Source: Frigoribacterium sp. Leaf8 (GTDB lineage: Bacteria; Actinomycetota; Actinomycetes; Actinomycetales; Microbacteriaceae). Taken from it: 64,000 nucleotides of DNA. The notes below the pieces were generated by a model. That model had not been told where the DNA came from. It saw only the letters and a list, made by a program, of their open reading frames with translations, and did not search any database. Below are positions 10,817 to 20,783 of the stretch, one piece after another; position 1 is the first letter of the stretch, and each line of letters opens with the position of its first letter. The position numbers and the translations under genes were made by a program. The stretch lies in the NCBI RefSeq assembly GCF_001421165.1, contig NZ_LMKB01000006.1:385256-449255 (forward strand), written 5' to 3'.

Positions 10817-12085
10817 ATGCCCCTTCCGCTCGCGCTGTTCCTCGCCCTGCTGCTCGGTCTCGTCCTCGGCGTCGCCGTCGGAGCACTCGTCGCTCGTACC
10901 CGCGCCGCGGAGGCGACGGCACGCCTGTCGTCCGACCTCGCCGCAGCCCGCGCCGTGGCCGATGCCACTCGTGAGCGCCTCGACGGTCAGGACGACCAGT
11001 ACCGTCGACAGATCGCGCAGCAAGAAGACCGCCTCCGCGAGTTCCAGGACCGCCTCCGCGACGTCCGCATCGCCGAGGCCGAGAGGGCACGCACCGACGG
11101 TCAGGTGCTCGTCGCGCTCAGCCCTGTGGCCGAGAGCCTGCAGGCCGTCCAGCAGAAGGTGGCCGAGCTCGAAGCCGAACGCACCCTCCAGTACGGCGCC
11201 CTCAGCGAGCAGCTCCGCACCGCCGCCGAATCGGGTGAACGGCTCCGCGGGACGGCCGAGTCGCTCGCCTCCGCGCTGAAGTCGAACAGCACCCGCGGCG
11301 TGTGGGGCGAGACCCAGTTGCGCAACGTCGTGCAGGCCGCGGGTCTCGTCGAGCGCGTCGACTTCGACGTGCAGACGTCGATCTCGTCGGACGCCGGCTC
11401 CGGTCGCCCCGACATGGTGGTGCACCTCCCCGGCGGCAAGAACATCGCGGTCGACGCCAAGGTGCCGTTCTCCGCCTACCTCGAGGCCAGCGCCATCCCC
11501 GCATCCGCCACGGGCGACGAGGGCGCACGACGCGACCAGCTGGTCCGGCAGCACGTCAAGGCGCTGCGGGCCCACGTCGACGCCCTGGCGGGCAAGACGT
11601 ACTGGGCCGGACTCGAGTCCTCGCCCGAGCTGGTCATCGCGTTCATCCCGAGCGAGTCGCTCGTGTCGTCCGCCCTCGAGGCCGACCCGGCCCTGATGGA
11701 CTACGCCTTCCAGAAGCGCGTCGCCCTCGCCTCGCCCGTGACCCTCTGGTCGGTGCTCAAGACCGTCGCCTTCAGCTGGCAACAGGACGTCGTCACCGCC
11801 GAGGCGAAAGAGCTCTTCGACCTCAGCCGCGAACTCTACGGTCGGCTGTCGACCATGGCCGGCCACGTCGACAAGCTCGGCCGGTCGCTACGCGCCGGCG
11901 TCACGGACTACAACCGGTTCGTCGGGTCGCTCGAGCGGACGGTCCTCCCGTCGGCCCGCCGGCTCAGCATGCTCGACGAGTCCAAGGTCCTCGCGACCCC
12001 GACGATCGTCGAGGAGTCTCCCCGAGAACTCACCGCCCCCGAGCTCGCGTCGGCCCTCGTCGAGGGCAGCACCGACCACGAGTGA
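10817..12085 (+). CDS. rmuC: RmuC-family DNA recombination protein
   Basis: The 422-residue product begins with a membrane anchor (residues 1-24), followed by a coiled-coil of about 100 residues (AARAVADATRERLDGQDDQ region) and the RmuC endonuclease-like domain (GVWGETQLRNVV, VDAKVPFSAYLEA, FIPSESLVSSALE). RmuC limits recombination at inverted repeats, an interesting fit with the palindrome-rich intergenic DNA of this window, though no link is shown. ATG 10817 starts the hydrophobic anchor directly. A strong bidirectional hairpin follows the stop. Confidence 0.92.
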   Translation: MPLPLALFLALLLGLVLGVAVGALVARTRAAEATARLSSDLAAARAVADATRERLDGQDDQYRRQIAQQEDRLREFQDRLRDVRIAEAERARTDGQVLVALSPVAESLQAVQQKVAELEAERTLQYGALSEQLRTAAESGERLRGTAESLASALKSNSTRGVWGETQLRNVVQAAGLVERVDFDVQTSISSDAGSGRPDMVVHLPGGKNIAVDAKVPFSAYLEASAIPASATGDEGARRDQLVRQHVKALRAHVDALAGKTYWAGLESSPELVIAFIPSESLVSSALEADPALMDYAFQKRVALASPVTLWSVLKTVAFSWQQDVVTAEAKELFDLSRELYGRLSTMAGHVDKLGRSLRAGVTDYNRFVGSLERTVLPSARRLSMLDESKVLATPTIVEESPRELTAPELASALVEGSTDHE

Positions 12086-12091
12086 CCCCCC

Positions 12092-12133
12092 GACACGACG
12101 AACGCCCGGCCGAGGCCGGGCGTTCGTCGTGTC
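12092..12133. terminator. bidirectional hairpin terminator rmuC/glpX
   Basis: A perfect 20-bp inverted repeat (GACACGACGAACGCCCGGCC and its complement around a 2-nt centre) lies between the convergent stops of rmuC and glpX. It can serve both strands. There is no long T tract, as is usual in high-GC actinobacteria. Confidence 0.85.
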
Positions 12134-12151
12134 AGGTGGGTGTCGCGCCGA

Positions 12152-13150
12152 TCAGGCCTTCTCGCCGTACCACTTCGAGACGAGGTGGTCGGCCTCGACC
12201 CGGCGGATGGTGCCCGAGTGCGAGCGCAGCACGATGCTCGACGTGCGGATCATGCCCTGCTTGCGCGTGACGCCCGCGACGAGTGCACCGTCGGTGACAC
12301 CCGTGGCGACGAAGTACGCGTTGTCGCCCGTGACGAGGTCGTCCTGGTCGAGGACGCGGTCGAGGTCGTGACCGGCGTCGATCGCCTTCTGGCGCTCGGC
12401 GTCGTCCTTCGGGGCGAGGCGGGCGAGGATCAGGCCGTCGAGGGCCTTGACCGCGCAGGCCGTGATGATGCCCTCGGGCGTGCCACCGACACCGACGCAC
12501 ATGTCGATGCGGGAGTCGGGACGGGCGGCGTTGATGCCACCGGCGACGTCACCGTCGAGGAGCAGGCGGGTCGACGCGCCCACGGCCCGGATCTCGGCGA
12601 TGAGGTCGGCGTGACGGGGACGGTCGAGGACGGCGATCTGCATGTCCTCGACGGCGATGCCCTTGGCGGCGGCCAGGGCGGTGATGTTCTCGCCGATGGG
12701 ACGGTCGAGGTCGATGATGCCGCGGCCCTCGGGGCCCGTGACGATCTTGTCCATGTAGAAGACGGCGCTGGGGTCGTACATGCTGCCGCGGTCGCTGACG
12801 GCGATCACCGAGAGGGCGTTCATGCGTCCCGCCGCGGTGAGGCTCGTGCCGTCGATGGGGTCGACGGCGATGTCGCAGGCCGGGCCGAAGCCGTTGCCCA
12901 CGTGCTCGCCGTTGAAGAGCATCGGGGCTTCGTCCTTCTCGCCCTCGCCGATCACGACCACGCCGTCGAACGCCACCGTGCCCAAGAACTTGCGCATGGC
13001 GTCGACCGCGGCCTTGTCGGCGGCGTTCTTGTCGCCCTTGCCGATGAACGGCGCCGAACGGATCGCGGCCGCCTCGGTGGCCCGGACCAGTTCCATGCCG
13101 AGGTTGCGGTCGGGGTGCGAGTAGAGGGTTCCGGAATCCGTGTCAGCCAT
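12152..13150 (-). CDS. glpX: class II fructose-1,6-bisphosphatase GlpX
   Basis: This gluconeogenic enzyme converts fructose 1,6-bisphosphate to fructose 6-phosphate and is the main FBPase in actinobacteria. The 332-residue product has the metal and phosphate motifs GEGEKDEAPM, DPIDGTSL and the C-terminal MCVGVGGTPEG. ATG 13150 follows a TAAGAT -10 (13158-13163) by 7 nt, and a CCGGAGC ribosome site overlaps that spacer, so leaderless or very short-leader translation is likely. The divergent neighbour is fbaA, whose product makes or uses the same metabolite. Confidence 0.96.
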   Translation of the reverse strand: MADTDSGTLYSHPDRNLGMELVRATEAAAIRSAPFIGKGDKNAADKAAVDAMRKFLGTVAFDGVVVIGEGEKDEAPMLFNGEHVGNGFGPACDIAVDPIDGTSLTAAGRMNALSVIAVSDRGSMYDPSAVFYMDKIVTGPEGRGIIDLDRPIGENITALAAAKGIAVEDMQIAVLDRPRHADLIAEIRAVGASTRLLLDGDVAGGINAARPDSRIDMCVGVGGTPEGIITACAVKALDGLILARLAPKDDAERQKAIDAGHDLDRVLDQDDLVTGDNAYFVATGVTDGALVAGVTRKQGMIRTSSIVLRSHSGTIRRVEADHLVSKWYGEKA

Positions 13151-13261
13151 GCTCCGGATCTTACCCGCGCCGCGCCTCCCGACCGGGCTCCGACGACCAG
13201 GACGAACAGACGTGCGCTGACTAGGGTGGATGAGCCACCAGCCGTGATCGAAGGAGATTCA

Positions 13262-14290
13262 ATGCCCGTCGCAACCCCCGAGCAGTACGCCGAGATGCTC
13301 GACAAGGCGAAGAACAAGGGCTTCGCCTACCCCGCCGTCAACGTCTCGTCGTCGCAGACGATCAACTCCGTGCTGCAGGGCCTGACCGAGGCGGGCAGCG
13401 ACGGCATCATCCAGGTCACCACCGGCGGCGCCGACTACTTCGCCGGCCACACCGTCAAGAACCGCGCCGCGGGCGCCATCGCCTTCGCCAAGTTCGCGAC
13501 CGAGGTCGCGAAGAACTACCCGGTGACCGTCGCCCTCCACACCGACCACTGCCCGAAGGACGCCCTCGACGGCTTCGTGCTCCCGCTCATCGCCGCCTCC
13601 GAAGAAGAGGTCCGGGCCGGTCGCAACCCGCTGTTCCAGTCGCACATGTGGGACGGCTCGGCCGTCCCGCTCGACGAGAACATCTCGATCGCGCAGGACG
13701 TGCTGAAGCGCACCAAGGCCATCAACGCCATCCTCGAGGTCGAGATCGGCGTCGTCGGCGGCGAAGAAGACGGCGTGCAGCACGAAGGCACCAACGACGC
13801 GCTCTACACCACGGTGGGCGACGTCACCCGCGTGGTCGAGGCGCTCGGCCTCGGCGAACACGGCCGCTACATCGCCGCCCTCACCTTCGGCAACGTGCAC
13901 GGCGTGTACAAGCCGGGCAACGTCAAGCTGCGTCCCGAACTGCTCGGCGAGATCCAGCAGGGCATCCAGGAGAAGTTCGGCACCGCCGCGAAGCCCCTCG
14001 AACTCGTCTTCCACGGTGGTTCGGGGTCGTCCGACGCCGAGATCGCCGAGGCCGTCTCGAACGGCGTCGTCAAGATGAACCTCGACACCGACACGCAGTA
14101 CGCCTTCAGCCGGTCCATCGCCGACACCGTGTTGAAGAACTACGACGGGTTCCTCAAGGTCGACGGCGAGGTCGGCAACAAGAAGCAGTACGACCCCCGC
14201 GCCTGGGGCAAGGTCGCCGAGAGCGCCATGGCCGCCCGCGTCGTCGAGGCGACGAAGCAGCTCGGGTCGTACGGTCAGTCGGCGAGCTGA
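13262..14290 (+). CDS. fbaA: class II fructose-bisphosphate aldolase
   Basis: The zinc-dependent aldolase interconverts fructose 1,6-bisphosphate with dihydroxyacetone phosphate and glyceraldehyde 3-phosphate. The 342-residue product carries LHTDHCPKD (zinc ligand and proton-donor region), EVEIGVVGGEEDG and FHGGSGSSD (phosphate binding). ATG 13262 has an ideal AAGGAG site 5 nt upstream (13251-13256); the much longer open frame from 12140 is antisense to glpX and is rejected. A TAGGGT box near 13223 is a probable -10. A strong hairpin follows the stop. Confidence 0.97.
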   Translation: MPVATPEQYAEMLDKAKNKGFAYPAVNVSSSQTINSVLQGLTEAGSDGIIQVTTGGADYFAGHTVKNRAAGAIAFAKFATEVAKNYPVTVALHTDHCPKDALDGFVLPLIAASEEEVRAGRNPLFQSHMWDGSAVPLDENISIAQDVLKRTKAINAILEVEIGVVGGEEDGVQHEGTNDALYTTVGDVTRVVEALGLGEHGRYIAALTFGNVHGVYKPGNVKLRPELLGEIQQGIQEKFGTAAKPLELVFHGGSGSSDAEIAEAVSNGVVKMNLDTDTQYAFSRSIADTVLKNYDGFLKVDGEVGNKKQYDPRAWGKVAESAMAARVVEATKQLGSYGQSAS

Positions 14291-14307
14291 CCCGCGCCTC
14301 CTGGTCG

Positions 14308-14349
14308 CACGACGAAGCCCCCGAGCGAGTGCTCGGGGGCTTCGTCGTG
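14308..14349. terminator. hairpin terminator after fbaA, shared with the convergent DUF6264 gene
   Basis: A 19-bp perfect inverted repeat (CACGACGAAGCCCCCGAGC, loop GAGT) sits between the convergent fbaA and DUF6264 stops and would terminate transcription from both sides. Confidence 0.85.
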
Positions 14350-14366
14350 GGAGCGAGGGGTGGACG

Positions 14367-14948
14367 TCAGTTCGACCCCGAGAAGTAGTCGTTCGTGAAG
14401 CTCTGCATCGCCTCGGCGAAAGCCGGGTCACCCATCAGGATGGCTGCCGCCCCGAAGCCCTGCACGAGGCCGAAGACCACACCGGCGACGAGGGGCACCA
14501 CGAAGCCGAGACGCCCGGCACGCAGCCGCCGGAGGGTCCACCAGGTCGAGACGGCGAACAGCGTCACGGCCAGCACGGCCATGACGACCCCGAAGGTCTG
14601 CAGCGCAGCGGACGAGCCGAACCCCGAGAGGTCGAGCCCGAACGTCTCGAACTGGGCGAGCTGCGTCGTCGCGTAACCGGGCACGCGGGCGACGGCCTGG
14701 ATCGCCCCGAAGGCACCCAGCCCGATCAGGGCGAACGTCGCCACCCGGTCGATGCGCCGCCCGGTCGAGAGCGCAGGAGGCGCGGTGCGGGTCTCGTCAC
14801 CGGGGCGGACGTCGGTCGAGACCGCGGGCCGGGCGCCCTGACCGGCGACCCGCGCCTCCTCGGCGGCGTCGGCCTCGGCCGCGGCGGGATTGACCCAGCC
14901 CTCGGGCGCGTACTCGCCGTAGCGCGGCTTCGGTCGGTCGTCGGTCAT
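14367..14948 (-). CDS. DUF6264-like membrane protein
   Basis: The 193-residue protein has a charged cytoplasmic N-terminus (about 65 residues, [16 protein letters not shown] at the front) and three hydrophobic helices (near residues 70-85, 118-138 and 148-170). This matches the Microbacteriaceae family DUF6264, of unknown function. Its ATG overlaps the ispH stop (ATGA), so it is translationally coupled to ispH. The N-terminal part includes EEARVAG, encoded by an exact antisense copy of the GACCCGCGCCTCC motif. Confidence 0.75.
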   Translation of the reverse strand: MTDDRPKPRYGEYAPEGWVNPAAAEADAAEEARVAGQGARPAVSTDVRPGDETRTAPPALSTGRRIDRVATFALIGLGAFGAIQAVARVPGYATTQLAQFETFGLDLSGFGSSAALQTFGVVMAVLAVTLFAVSTWWTLRRLRAGRLGFVVPLVAGVVFGLVQGFGAAAILMGDPAFAEAMQSFTNDYFSGSN

Positions 14949-16018
14949 CGGGTGCGACCGCCGAGGCCGCGGGCGTCGACCTGGCCCGTCGCGTCTTTCC
15001 GCAGCTCTTTCGGCAGTGAGAACATCAGGTCTTCCTCAGCCGTGACGACCTCGTGGACGTCGACGTAGCCGGCGTCCGACAGGTCGGCCAGCACCTCGTC
15101 GACGAGCACCTCGGGAACCGACGCGCCGGAGGTGACCCCCACCGTCTCGACGCCGTCGAGCCACTCCTGCTTGATCTCGTTCGTGTAGTCGACGCGGTAG
15201 GCGGCCTTGGCGCCGTGCTCGAGAGCGACCTCGACGAGACGCACGCTGTTGGAGCTGTTCGCCGATCCGACGACGATGACGAGGTCGGCGCCCTGGGCGA
15301 CCTTCTTGATGGCGACCTGGCGGTTCTGCGTGGCGTAGCAGATGTCGTCGCTCGGGGGGTTCTGGATGTTCGGGAACCGCTCACGCAGTCGACGCACGGT
15401 CTCCATCGTCTCGTCGACGCTGAGGGTGGTCTGCGACAGCCAGACGAGGTTGTCGGGGTCGGCGACGACGAGGTCGTCGACCTCGCCCGGGTTCTGCACC
15501 AGGGTGGTGCGATCCGCCGCGTGGCCCATCGTGCCCTCGACCTCTTCGTGCCCGGCGTGGCCGATCAGGATGATGTGCCGGCCCTGGTTGCCGAAGCGCA
15601 CGGCCTCGCGGTGGACCTTCGTGACGAGGGGGCAGGTCGCGTCGATGGCCTGCAGCTCGCGATCCGCCGCACCCTTCACGACGGCCGGCGAGACGCCGTG
15701 CGCGCTGAACACGATGTGCGACCCCGGGGGCACCTCGTCGACCTCGTCGACGAAGATGGCCCCCTGGCTCTCGAGGGTCGCGACCACGTGCACGTTGTGG
15801 ACGATCTGCTTGCGGACGTAGACGGGCGCGCCGTAGTGCTCGAGGGCTTTCTCGACCGCGATGACGGCGCGGTCGACGCCGGCGCAGTACCCGCGGGGTG
15901 CCGCGAGCAGCACCTGCTTGCGTCCGTTGACGGGGGTATCCTTTAGCCTGTTCCGCACCGCAGGAACACGCGGTGTCGGCAGGTCGATGGCGAGGGCGCC
16001 GTTGGAGATGTGGCTCAC
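14945..16018 (-). CDS. ispH: 4-hydroxy-3-methylbut-2-enyl diphosphate reductase
   Basis: IspH is the last enzyme of the MEP pathway, making IPP and DMAPP with an iron-sulfur cluster. The 357-residue product has the three cluster cysteines in [22 protein letters not shown] and [11 protein letters not shown], plus FSAHGVSP for substrate binding. Length is slightly above the ~310-330 typical because of N- and C-terminal extensions. GTG 16018 follows a TAGACT -10 (16025-16030) by 6 nt. It feeds the isoprenyl transferase encoded at 26335-27123. Confidence 0.96.
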   Translation of the reverse strand: MSHISNGALAIDLPTPRVPAVRNRLKDTPVNGRKQVLLAAPRGYCAGVDRAVIAVEKALEHYGAPVYVRKQIVHNVHVVATLESQGAIFVDEVDEVPPGSHIVFSAHGVSPAVVKGAADRELQAIDATCPLVTKVHREAVRFGNQGRHIILIGHAGHEEVEGTMGHAADRTTLVQNPGEVDDLVVADPDNLVWLSQTTLSVDETMETVRRLRERFPNIQNPPSDDICYATQNRQVAIKKVAQGADLVIVVGSANSSNSVRLVEVALEHGAKAAYRVDYTNEIKQEWLDGVETVGVTSGASVPEVLVDEVLADLSDAGYVDVHEVVTAEEDLMFSLPKELRKDATGQVDARGLGGRTR

Positions 16019-16133
16019 CCGACGAGTCTAGGTGTGCCGGACTGGTCGCGTACTGGGAGAGACCGCGCGACCGGTCGATCACCGGGGTCGCCGCTCGTCC
16101 TGCCGGTGTCGACCACCCCTCGAACGGAGCTCC

Positions 16134-17423
16134 ATGACGATCGTTCCCCCTCCCCCCACCGCCGAGTCCCCGTGGCCCGTCGGCCTCCTCGCGAGCAAGG
16201 TGCGCGACTGGATCGACCGCCTGGGGACGGCCTGGGTCGAGGGCGAGATCACCCAGTGGAACGTCTCGGGCGGCAACGTCTACGGCAAGCTCCGCGACCT
16301 CGAACACGACGCGACCGTCTCGTTCTCGATCTGGTCCAGCGTGAAGTCACGCGTACCCGCCGACCTCAAGCAGGGCGACCGGGTCATCGCCGCCGTCAAG
16401 CCGAACTACTGGGTCAAGGGCGGCAGCCTCACGATGCAGGTCTTCGACATGCGCCACGTCGGGCTCGGCGACCTCCTCGAACGACTCGAGCGCCTCCGTC
16501 GCCAGCTCACGGCCGAGGGGCTCTTCTCCCCCGAGCGCAAGCGGGCCCTGCCGTTCCTGCCCGGCTGCATCGGCCTCGTCACCGGCAAGGACAGCGACGC
16601 CGAGAAAGACGTCCTGCGCAACGCCCAGCTGAGATGGCCCTCGGTCTCGTTCCGCGTCGTGCACTCGGCGGTGCAGGGCGACCGCATGGTCGGCGAGGTC
16701 ACGGCGGCGATCCAGCGCCTCGACGCCGACGACGAGGTCGACGTCATCATCGTCGCGCGAGGCGGCGGCGATTTCCAGAACCTCCTCGGCTTCAGCGACG
16801 AAGGCCTCGTCCGCGCCGTCTCGGCGTGCACCACGCCGGTCGTCAGCGCCATCGGGCACGAGGCGGATCGGCCGCTCCTCGACGACGTCGCCGACCTGCG
16901 CGCGTCCACGCCCACCGACGCCGCGAAACGGGTCGTCCCCGACGTGACCGAAGAACTGTCGCGCGTGCAACAGGCGCGCACCCGCATCGGCGTGCGCCTG
17001 ACCTCGCTGGTCGCCACCGAGATCGACCGGCTCGAACAGATCCGCAGCCGGCCGGTGCTGGCGTCGCCCCAGACCCTCGTCGACGTGCGGGCCGACGAGG
17101 TCGTCCGGGCGGTGGCCCGCGGCGAAGAACTCGTCGGCCGGGCCGTCGAGAGGGCGCACACCCGCGTCTCGGAGCTCACGGCCCAGCTGCGCGCCTTGTC
17201 GCCGCAGGGCACGCTGCGCCGCGGTTACGCGATCGTGCAGCTGCCGTCGGGCAGGGTGTTGCGGTCCCCCGCCGAGGCCCCCGCCGAGACGCGCCTGCTC
17301 GTGACGACCGACGGAGGCGCGGTGGGCGCCGTCAGCACCGGCGCCTCCTCCCCAGGCTCCGACGCTCCCGACGAGTCGTCACCCGTGGCGTCCGCCACGA
17401 CCTCCGTCAGCACCCCTCGTTAG
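16134..17423 (+). CDS. xseA: exodeoxyribonuclease VII large subunit
   Basis: Large, catalytic subunit of the single-strand-specific exonuclease VII. The 429-residue product has an N-terminal OB-fold (WVEGEITQWNVSGGNVYGKL), a catalytic core with VIIVARGGGDFQNL and SAIGHEADRPL, and a shortened C-terminal coiled-coil. The tail after residue 390 is Ser/Pro-rich. ATG 16134 follows a GGAGCT site (16125-16128); the open frame extends to 16032 but without family similarity. xseB follows 9 bp later. Confidence 0.95.
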   Translation: MTIVPPPPTAESPWPVGLLASKVRDWIDRLGTAWVEGEITQWNVSGGNVYGKLRDLEHDATVSFSIWSSVKSRVPADLKQGDRVIAAVKPNYWVKGGSLTMQVFDMRHVGLGDLLERLERLRRQLTAEGLFSPERKRALPFLPGCIGLVTGKDSDAEKDVLRNAQLRWPSVSFRVVHSAVQGDRMVGEVTAAIQRLDADDEVDVIIVARGGGDFQNLLGFSDEGLVRAVSACTTPVVSAIGHEADRPLLDDVADLRASTPTDAAKRVVPDVTEELSRVQQARTRIGVRLTSLVATEIDRLEQIRSRPVLASPQTLVDVRADEVVRAVARGEELVGRAVERAHTRVSELTAQLRALSPQGTLRRGYAIVQLPSGRVLRSPAEAPAETRLLVTTDGGAVGAVSTGASSPGSDAPDESSPVASATTSVSTPR

Positions 17424-17426
17424 GAT
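17421..17426 (+). promoter_or_regulatory. probable internal -10 box for xseB
   Basis: TAGGAT begins with the TAG stop codon of xseA and ends 6 nt before the GTG of xseB, the same geometry as other apparent leaderless starts in this window. It could let xseB be transcribed separately from xseA. No clear -35 is visible. Confidence 0.4.
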
Positions 17427-17432
17427 CGTCGC

Positions 17433-17663
17433 GTGGACACCACCCCGACCAGCACCCCGCCCGACGTCTCGTCGCTCAGCTACGAGCAGGCCCGCGACGA
17501 GCTCGTGTCCGTCGTGTCCGAACTCGAGCAGGGCGCCTCGACCCTCGAGCGCTCGCTGGCCCTCTGGGAACGCGGCGAGGCGCTCGCCCGGCGCTGCGAA
17601 GAATGGTTGATGGGGGCGCGGGAGCGCCTCGAGGCGGCCCGCCGTCAGGGGTCGGCAGAATGA
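17433..17663 (+). CDS. xseB: exodeoxyribonuclease VII small subunit
   Basis: The 76-residue helical subunit binds the XseA coiled coil. Family features are [20 protein letters not shown] and [19 protein letters not shown], covering residues 15-62. GTG 17433 is the only start compatible with the conserved first helix. The stop overlaps the ATG of the DUF4245 gene. No ribosome site precedes it, consistent with coupling to xseA or a leaderless mRNA from the TAGGAT overlapping the xseA stop. Confidence 0.93.
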   Translation: MDTTPTSTPPDVSSLSYEQARDELVSVVSELEQGASTLERSLALWERGEALARRCEEWLMGARERLEAARRQGSAE

Positions 17664-18343
17664 CCTCCCCCTCCGACGGCGGTCCCCGGGGCTCGCGACG
17701 TCCCCGAGAGCCCCGCATCGTCGCCGAACTCGGCCGACCCGAGACCCCGGACGAGACCGCCGCGCGCAAGGCCGAGAACACCCGCAAGCACTACGCGAAC
17801 CAGACGGCGATCAACCTGACCCTGTCGATCGTCGCCTCGCTCGGCATCGTGCTCTTCCTCGTGCTCGTCGTGGTCCGCCCGAGTGGCACGGTGAACCGGC
17901 AAGAGATCGACTACGTCCAGGTCGCGTCGCAGGCCCAGGCGAGCGTCGACGCCCCCCTGGCCGCGCCTCCGCTGCCCGACGGCTGGAGCTCGAACGCCGC
18001 CGAGGTCCGGTCCACGACCCGCGACGACGTGCCGACCTGGTACGTGGGGCTGATCACGCCGGCCCAGCAGTTCATCGGGCTCGAACAGGGCATCGACGCC
18101 AATCCGACCTGGGTCAGCCTGCAGGTGCAGAACGCGGCGGCGACGTCGACCCGGTCGATCGGCGGTCTGACCTGGGACGTCTACGACCGGCGCGACGCCG
18201 ACGACCCGGGCAACTACGCCTATGCCCTGACCACCACGGTCGACCGCAGCTCGTACGTGCTCTACGGCACGGCCGACGATGCCGAGTTCGACGTGCTGGC
18301 CACCTCCCTTGCCGAGCAGATCTCCAGCCAAGAAAGCGAATGA
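17660..18343 (+). CDS. DUF4245 membrane-anchored protein
   Basis: The 227-residue protein has a basic cytoplasmic N-terminus, one transmembrane helix (about residues 52-73: [19 protein letters not shown]) and an extracytoplasmic domain typical of DUF4245, an actinobacterial family of unknown function. ATG 17660 overlaps the xseB stop (ATGA). In mycobacteria a similar protein lies in the same neighbourhood as glpX, fum and xse genes. Only the topology can be supported from sequence. Confidence 0.85.
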   Translation: MTSPSDGGPRGSRRPREPRIVAELGRPETPDETAARKAENTRKHYANQTAINLTLSIVASLGIVLFLVLVVVRPSGTVNRQEIDYVQVASQAQASVDAPLAAPPLPDGWSSNAAEVRSTTRDDVPTWYVGLITPAQQFIGLEQGIDANPTWVSLQVQNAAATSTRSIGGLTWDVYDRRDADDPGNYAYALTTTVDRSSYVLYGTADDAEFDVLATSLAEQISSQESE

Positions 18344-18344
18344 C

Positions 18345-19076
18345 GTGACCCGACACGACCCCGCCGCCGGCGTGCCCGCCACCGCGGTCCCTTCCGCACC
18401 CGAGAACACCGCGACGTCCCGGCCCACGGACGTCTCGGCCATCGCGCCGGTGAGCGCGTCCGAGCCGGGGACGGCATGGAGCCGGATGGTGGACGGCAAC
18501 CACCGTTTCGTCGAGGGGGCACCTCGCCACCCCCACCAGGACAGCGACCGGCGGTCGTCCCTCGCCGCCGGCCAAGAGCCCGTGGCGGCCCTCTTCGGAT
18601 GCGCCGACTCGCGACTGGCCGCCGAGATCATCTTCGACGTCGGCCTCGGTGACCTCTTCGTCGTGCGCAACGCCGGCCAGGTGGTCGGCGACACCGTCAT
18701 CGCCTCGCTCGAGTTCGCGGTCTCGGTGCTCCACGTCCCCCTCATCGTGGTGCTCGGCCACGACAGCTGCGGCGCCGTCGCCTCGGCCATCGACTCCATC
18801 GGTTCCGACGCCGCCCCCGGGTCGGCCTTCCTGGGTGGGCTGATCGACATGATCATGCCGTCGGTCGAGCGTGCCCAGCTCGACCTCGAGACGGGTGCCG
18901 ACCTCGACCCCCGCACGGTCGGCCAATTGCACATCGAGGCGTCGGTCCGCACGCTCGTCGACCGGTCCGCCCTCATCGCGTCCGCCGTCGCGGACGGTAA
19001 GTTGGCCGTGGTCGGCGCGAACTACGACCTCGCCAACGGGCGGGTCGACCCTTCGGTCGTCGTCGGCCGACTCTGA
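18345..19076 (+). CDS. beta-class carbonic anhydrase
   Basis: The 243-residue zinc enzyme interconverts CO2 and bicarbonate. Zinc ligands are seen in GCADSR (Cys and the Asp-Arg dyad, about residues 84-89) and GHDSCGA (His and Cys, about 138-144). The first ~40 residues are low-complexity Ala/Thr/Pro and not part of the fold. GTG 18345 begins one base after the DUF4245 stop. It ends the xseA-xseB-DUF4245 run and precedes fumC by 85 bp. Confidence 0.93.
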   Translation: MTRHDPAAGVPATAVPSAPENTATSRPTDVSAIAPVSASEPGTAWSRMVDGNHRFVEGAPRHPHQDSDRRSSLAAGQEPVAALFGCADSRLAAEIIFDVGLGDLFVVRNAGQVVGDTVIASLEFAVSVLHVPLIVVLGHDSCGAVASAIDSIGSDAAPGSAFLGGLIDMIMPSVERAQLDLETGADLDPRTVGQLHIEASVRTLVDRSALIASAVADGKLAVVGANYDLANGRVDPSVVVGRL

Positions 19077-19161
19077 ACCGAGTCGGTGCGAACGCTCCGA
19101 CGCCCCGCGCCCTCGACGGGCGCAGCAGCCCGGCAGGGCCCGAGGAAAGGACCACGACGTC

Positions 19162-20562
19162 GTGACCACATCCGAGACCGAGTACCGCATCGAGCACGAC
19201 ACGATGGGCGAGGTGCGGGTGCCCGCATCGGCCCTCTACCGCGCCCAGACGCAGCGTGCCGTCGAGAACTTCCCCATCAGCGGGGCCGGTCTCGAGCCGG
19301 CGCAGATCGTCGCGCTCGCTCGCATCAAGCGCGCGGCCGCCCTGGTGAACGGCGAGATGGGCATCATCGACCGTCCCGTCGCCGATGCGATCGTCTCGGC
19401 CGCGGACCAGATCATCGGTGGCAGCCATCACGACCAGTTCCCGGTCGACGTCTACCAGACCGGCAGCGGCACGTCTTCGAACATGAACATGAACGAGGTG
19501 CTCGCCACCCTCGCCGGAACGGTCGACGGCGTCGCCGTCCACCCCAACGACCACGTCAACGCGTCGCAGTCGTCGAACGACGTGTTCCCGACCTCGGTGC
19601 ACGTCGCCGTCACGGGCGCGCTGCTGCACGACCTGGTGCCCGCCCTCGACCACCTGGCGGTCGCCCTCGAGAAGAAGGCCACGGCCTGGTCCGACGTGGT
19701 GAAGGCGGGCCGCACCCACCTCATGGACGCCACGCCGGTCACGCTCGGGCAGGAGTTCGGCGGCTACGCCCGGCAGATCCGTCTCGCGATCGAACGGGTG
19801 CAGAGCGCCCTGCCGCGCGTGGCAGAGGTCCCCCTGGGCGGAACGGCCACCGGCACCGGCATCAACACGCCTCAGGGCTTCCCGCAGCGGGTCATCGCCG
19901 CCCTCGCGGACGACAGCGGGCTGCCCGTCACCGAGGCGCTCGACCACTTCGAGGCGCAGGGGGCCCGCGACGCGCTCGTCGAGGCCTCCGGTGCCTTGCG
20001 CGTGCTCGCCGTGAGCCTCACCAAGATCAACAACGACATCCGCTGGATGGGCTCTGGGCCCAACGCGGGTCTCGGCGAGCTGCACATCCCCGACCTGCAG
20101 CCCGGCTCGTCGATCATGCCGGGCAAGGTCAACCCGGTCATCCCCGAGGCCGTGCTCATGGTCTCGGCACGGGTGATCGGCAACGACGCGACGATCGCCT
20201 GGGCGGGCGCGTCCGGAGCCTTCGAACTCAACGTGGCGATCCCCGTGATGGGGACGGCGTTGCTCGAGTCGATCCGCCTGCTCTCGAACGCCACCCGCGC
20301 CCTGGCGGACAAGACCGTCGACGGGCTCGAGGCCAACGTCGAGCACGCCCGGGCCCTCGCCGAGTCGTCCCCGTCGATCGTGACGCCGCTCAACCGCGTC
20401 ATCGGCTACGAGGCCGCGGCGAAGGTGGCCAAGCACGCGGTGGCCCAGAAGCTCACCGTTCGCGAGGCCGTCGTCGATCTCGGGTTCGTCGAGCGGGGCG
20501 AGGTCACCGAGCAGCAGCTCGACACCGCACTCGACGTGCTCAGCATGACCCACCCGGGCTGA
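19162..20562 (+). CDS. fumC: class II fumarate hydratase
   Basis: The iron-independent TCA enzyme hydrates fumarate to malate. The 466-residue product has the superfamily signature [11 protein letters not shown] (about residues 316-326), [14 protein letters not shown] and the catalytic-loop [14 protein letters not shown]. Length matches the family. GTG 19162 follows GGAAAGGACC. The open frame upstream to 18871 is an antiframe of the carbonic anhydrase gene. Confidence 0.97.
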   Translation: MTTSETEYRIEHDTMGEVRVPASALYRAQTQRAVENFPISGAGLEPAQIVALARIKRAAALVNGEMGIIDRPVADAIVSAADQIIGGSHHDQFPVDVYQTGSGTSSNMNMNEVLATLAGTVDGVAVHPNDHVNASQSSNDVFPTSVHVAVTGALLHDLVPALDHLAVALEKKATAWSDVVKAGRTHLMDATPVTLGQEFGGYARQIRLAIERVQSALPRVAEVPLGGTATGTGINTPQGFPQRVIAALADDSGLPVTEALDHFEAQGARDALVEASGALRVLAVSLTKINNDIRWMGSGPNAGLGELHIPDLQPGSSIMPGKVNPVIPEAVLMVSARVIGNDATIAWAGASGAFELNVAIPVMGTALLESIRLLSNATRALADKTVDGLEANVEHARALAESSPSIVTPLNRVIGYEAAAKVAKHAVAQKLTVREAVVDLGFVERGEVTEQQLDTALDVLSMTHPG

Positions 20563-20647
20563 GCCCACCCGCCTGAGTCCAGCCCCGAGCGGCCCGGGTC
20601 GAGCCCTCCGTCCTGAGCCCATCCCCGGCCGGCCGGGACCACAGCAC

Positions 20648-20694
20648 GTCGAGGAGGCGCGCGCCCGTCGTCGACGGACACGCGCCTCCTCGAC
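20648..20694. terminator. terminator-like hairpin after fumC built from the GAGGAGGCGCG motif
   Basis: A 14-bp perfect inverted repeat (GTCGAGGAGGCGCG and its complement, 19-nt loop) lies downstream of fumC. Both arms are copies of the short motif that is overabundant across the window, showing how paired motif copies create hairpins here. Confidence 0.6.
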
Positions 20695-20715
20695 CTTTAG
20701 GCTTCTCTACCCTCT

Positions 20716-20758
20716 CGCCTGCCTGTTCGCGTTCCTGTTCCCGTTCCCGTTCCCGTCG
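20716..20758. repeat. short tandem repeat of GTTCC(C/T)
   Basis: Six-base units (GTTCCT, GTTCCC, GTTCCC, GTTCCC) stand just downstream of the prepilin peptidase stop, in the spacer after fumC. A slippage-type microsatellite; no function visible. Confidence 0.7.
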
Positions 20759-20783
20759 ACGGGGGCACGCCGCGACGCGGACC

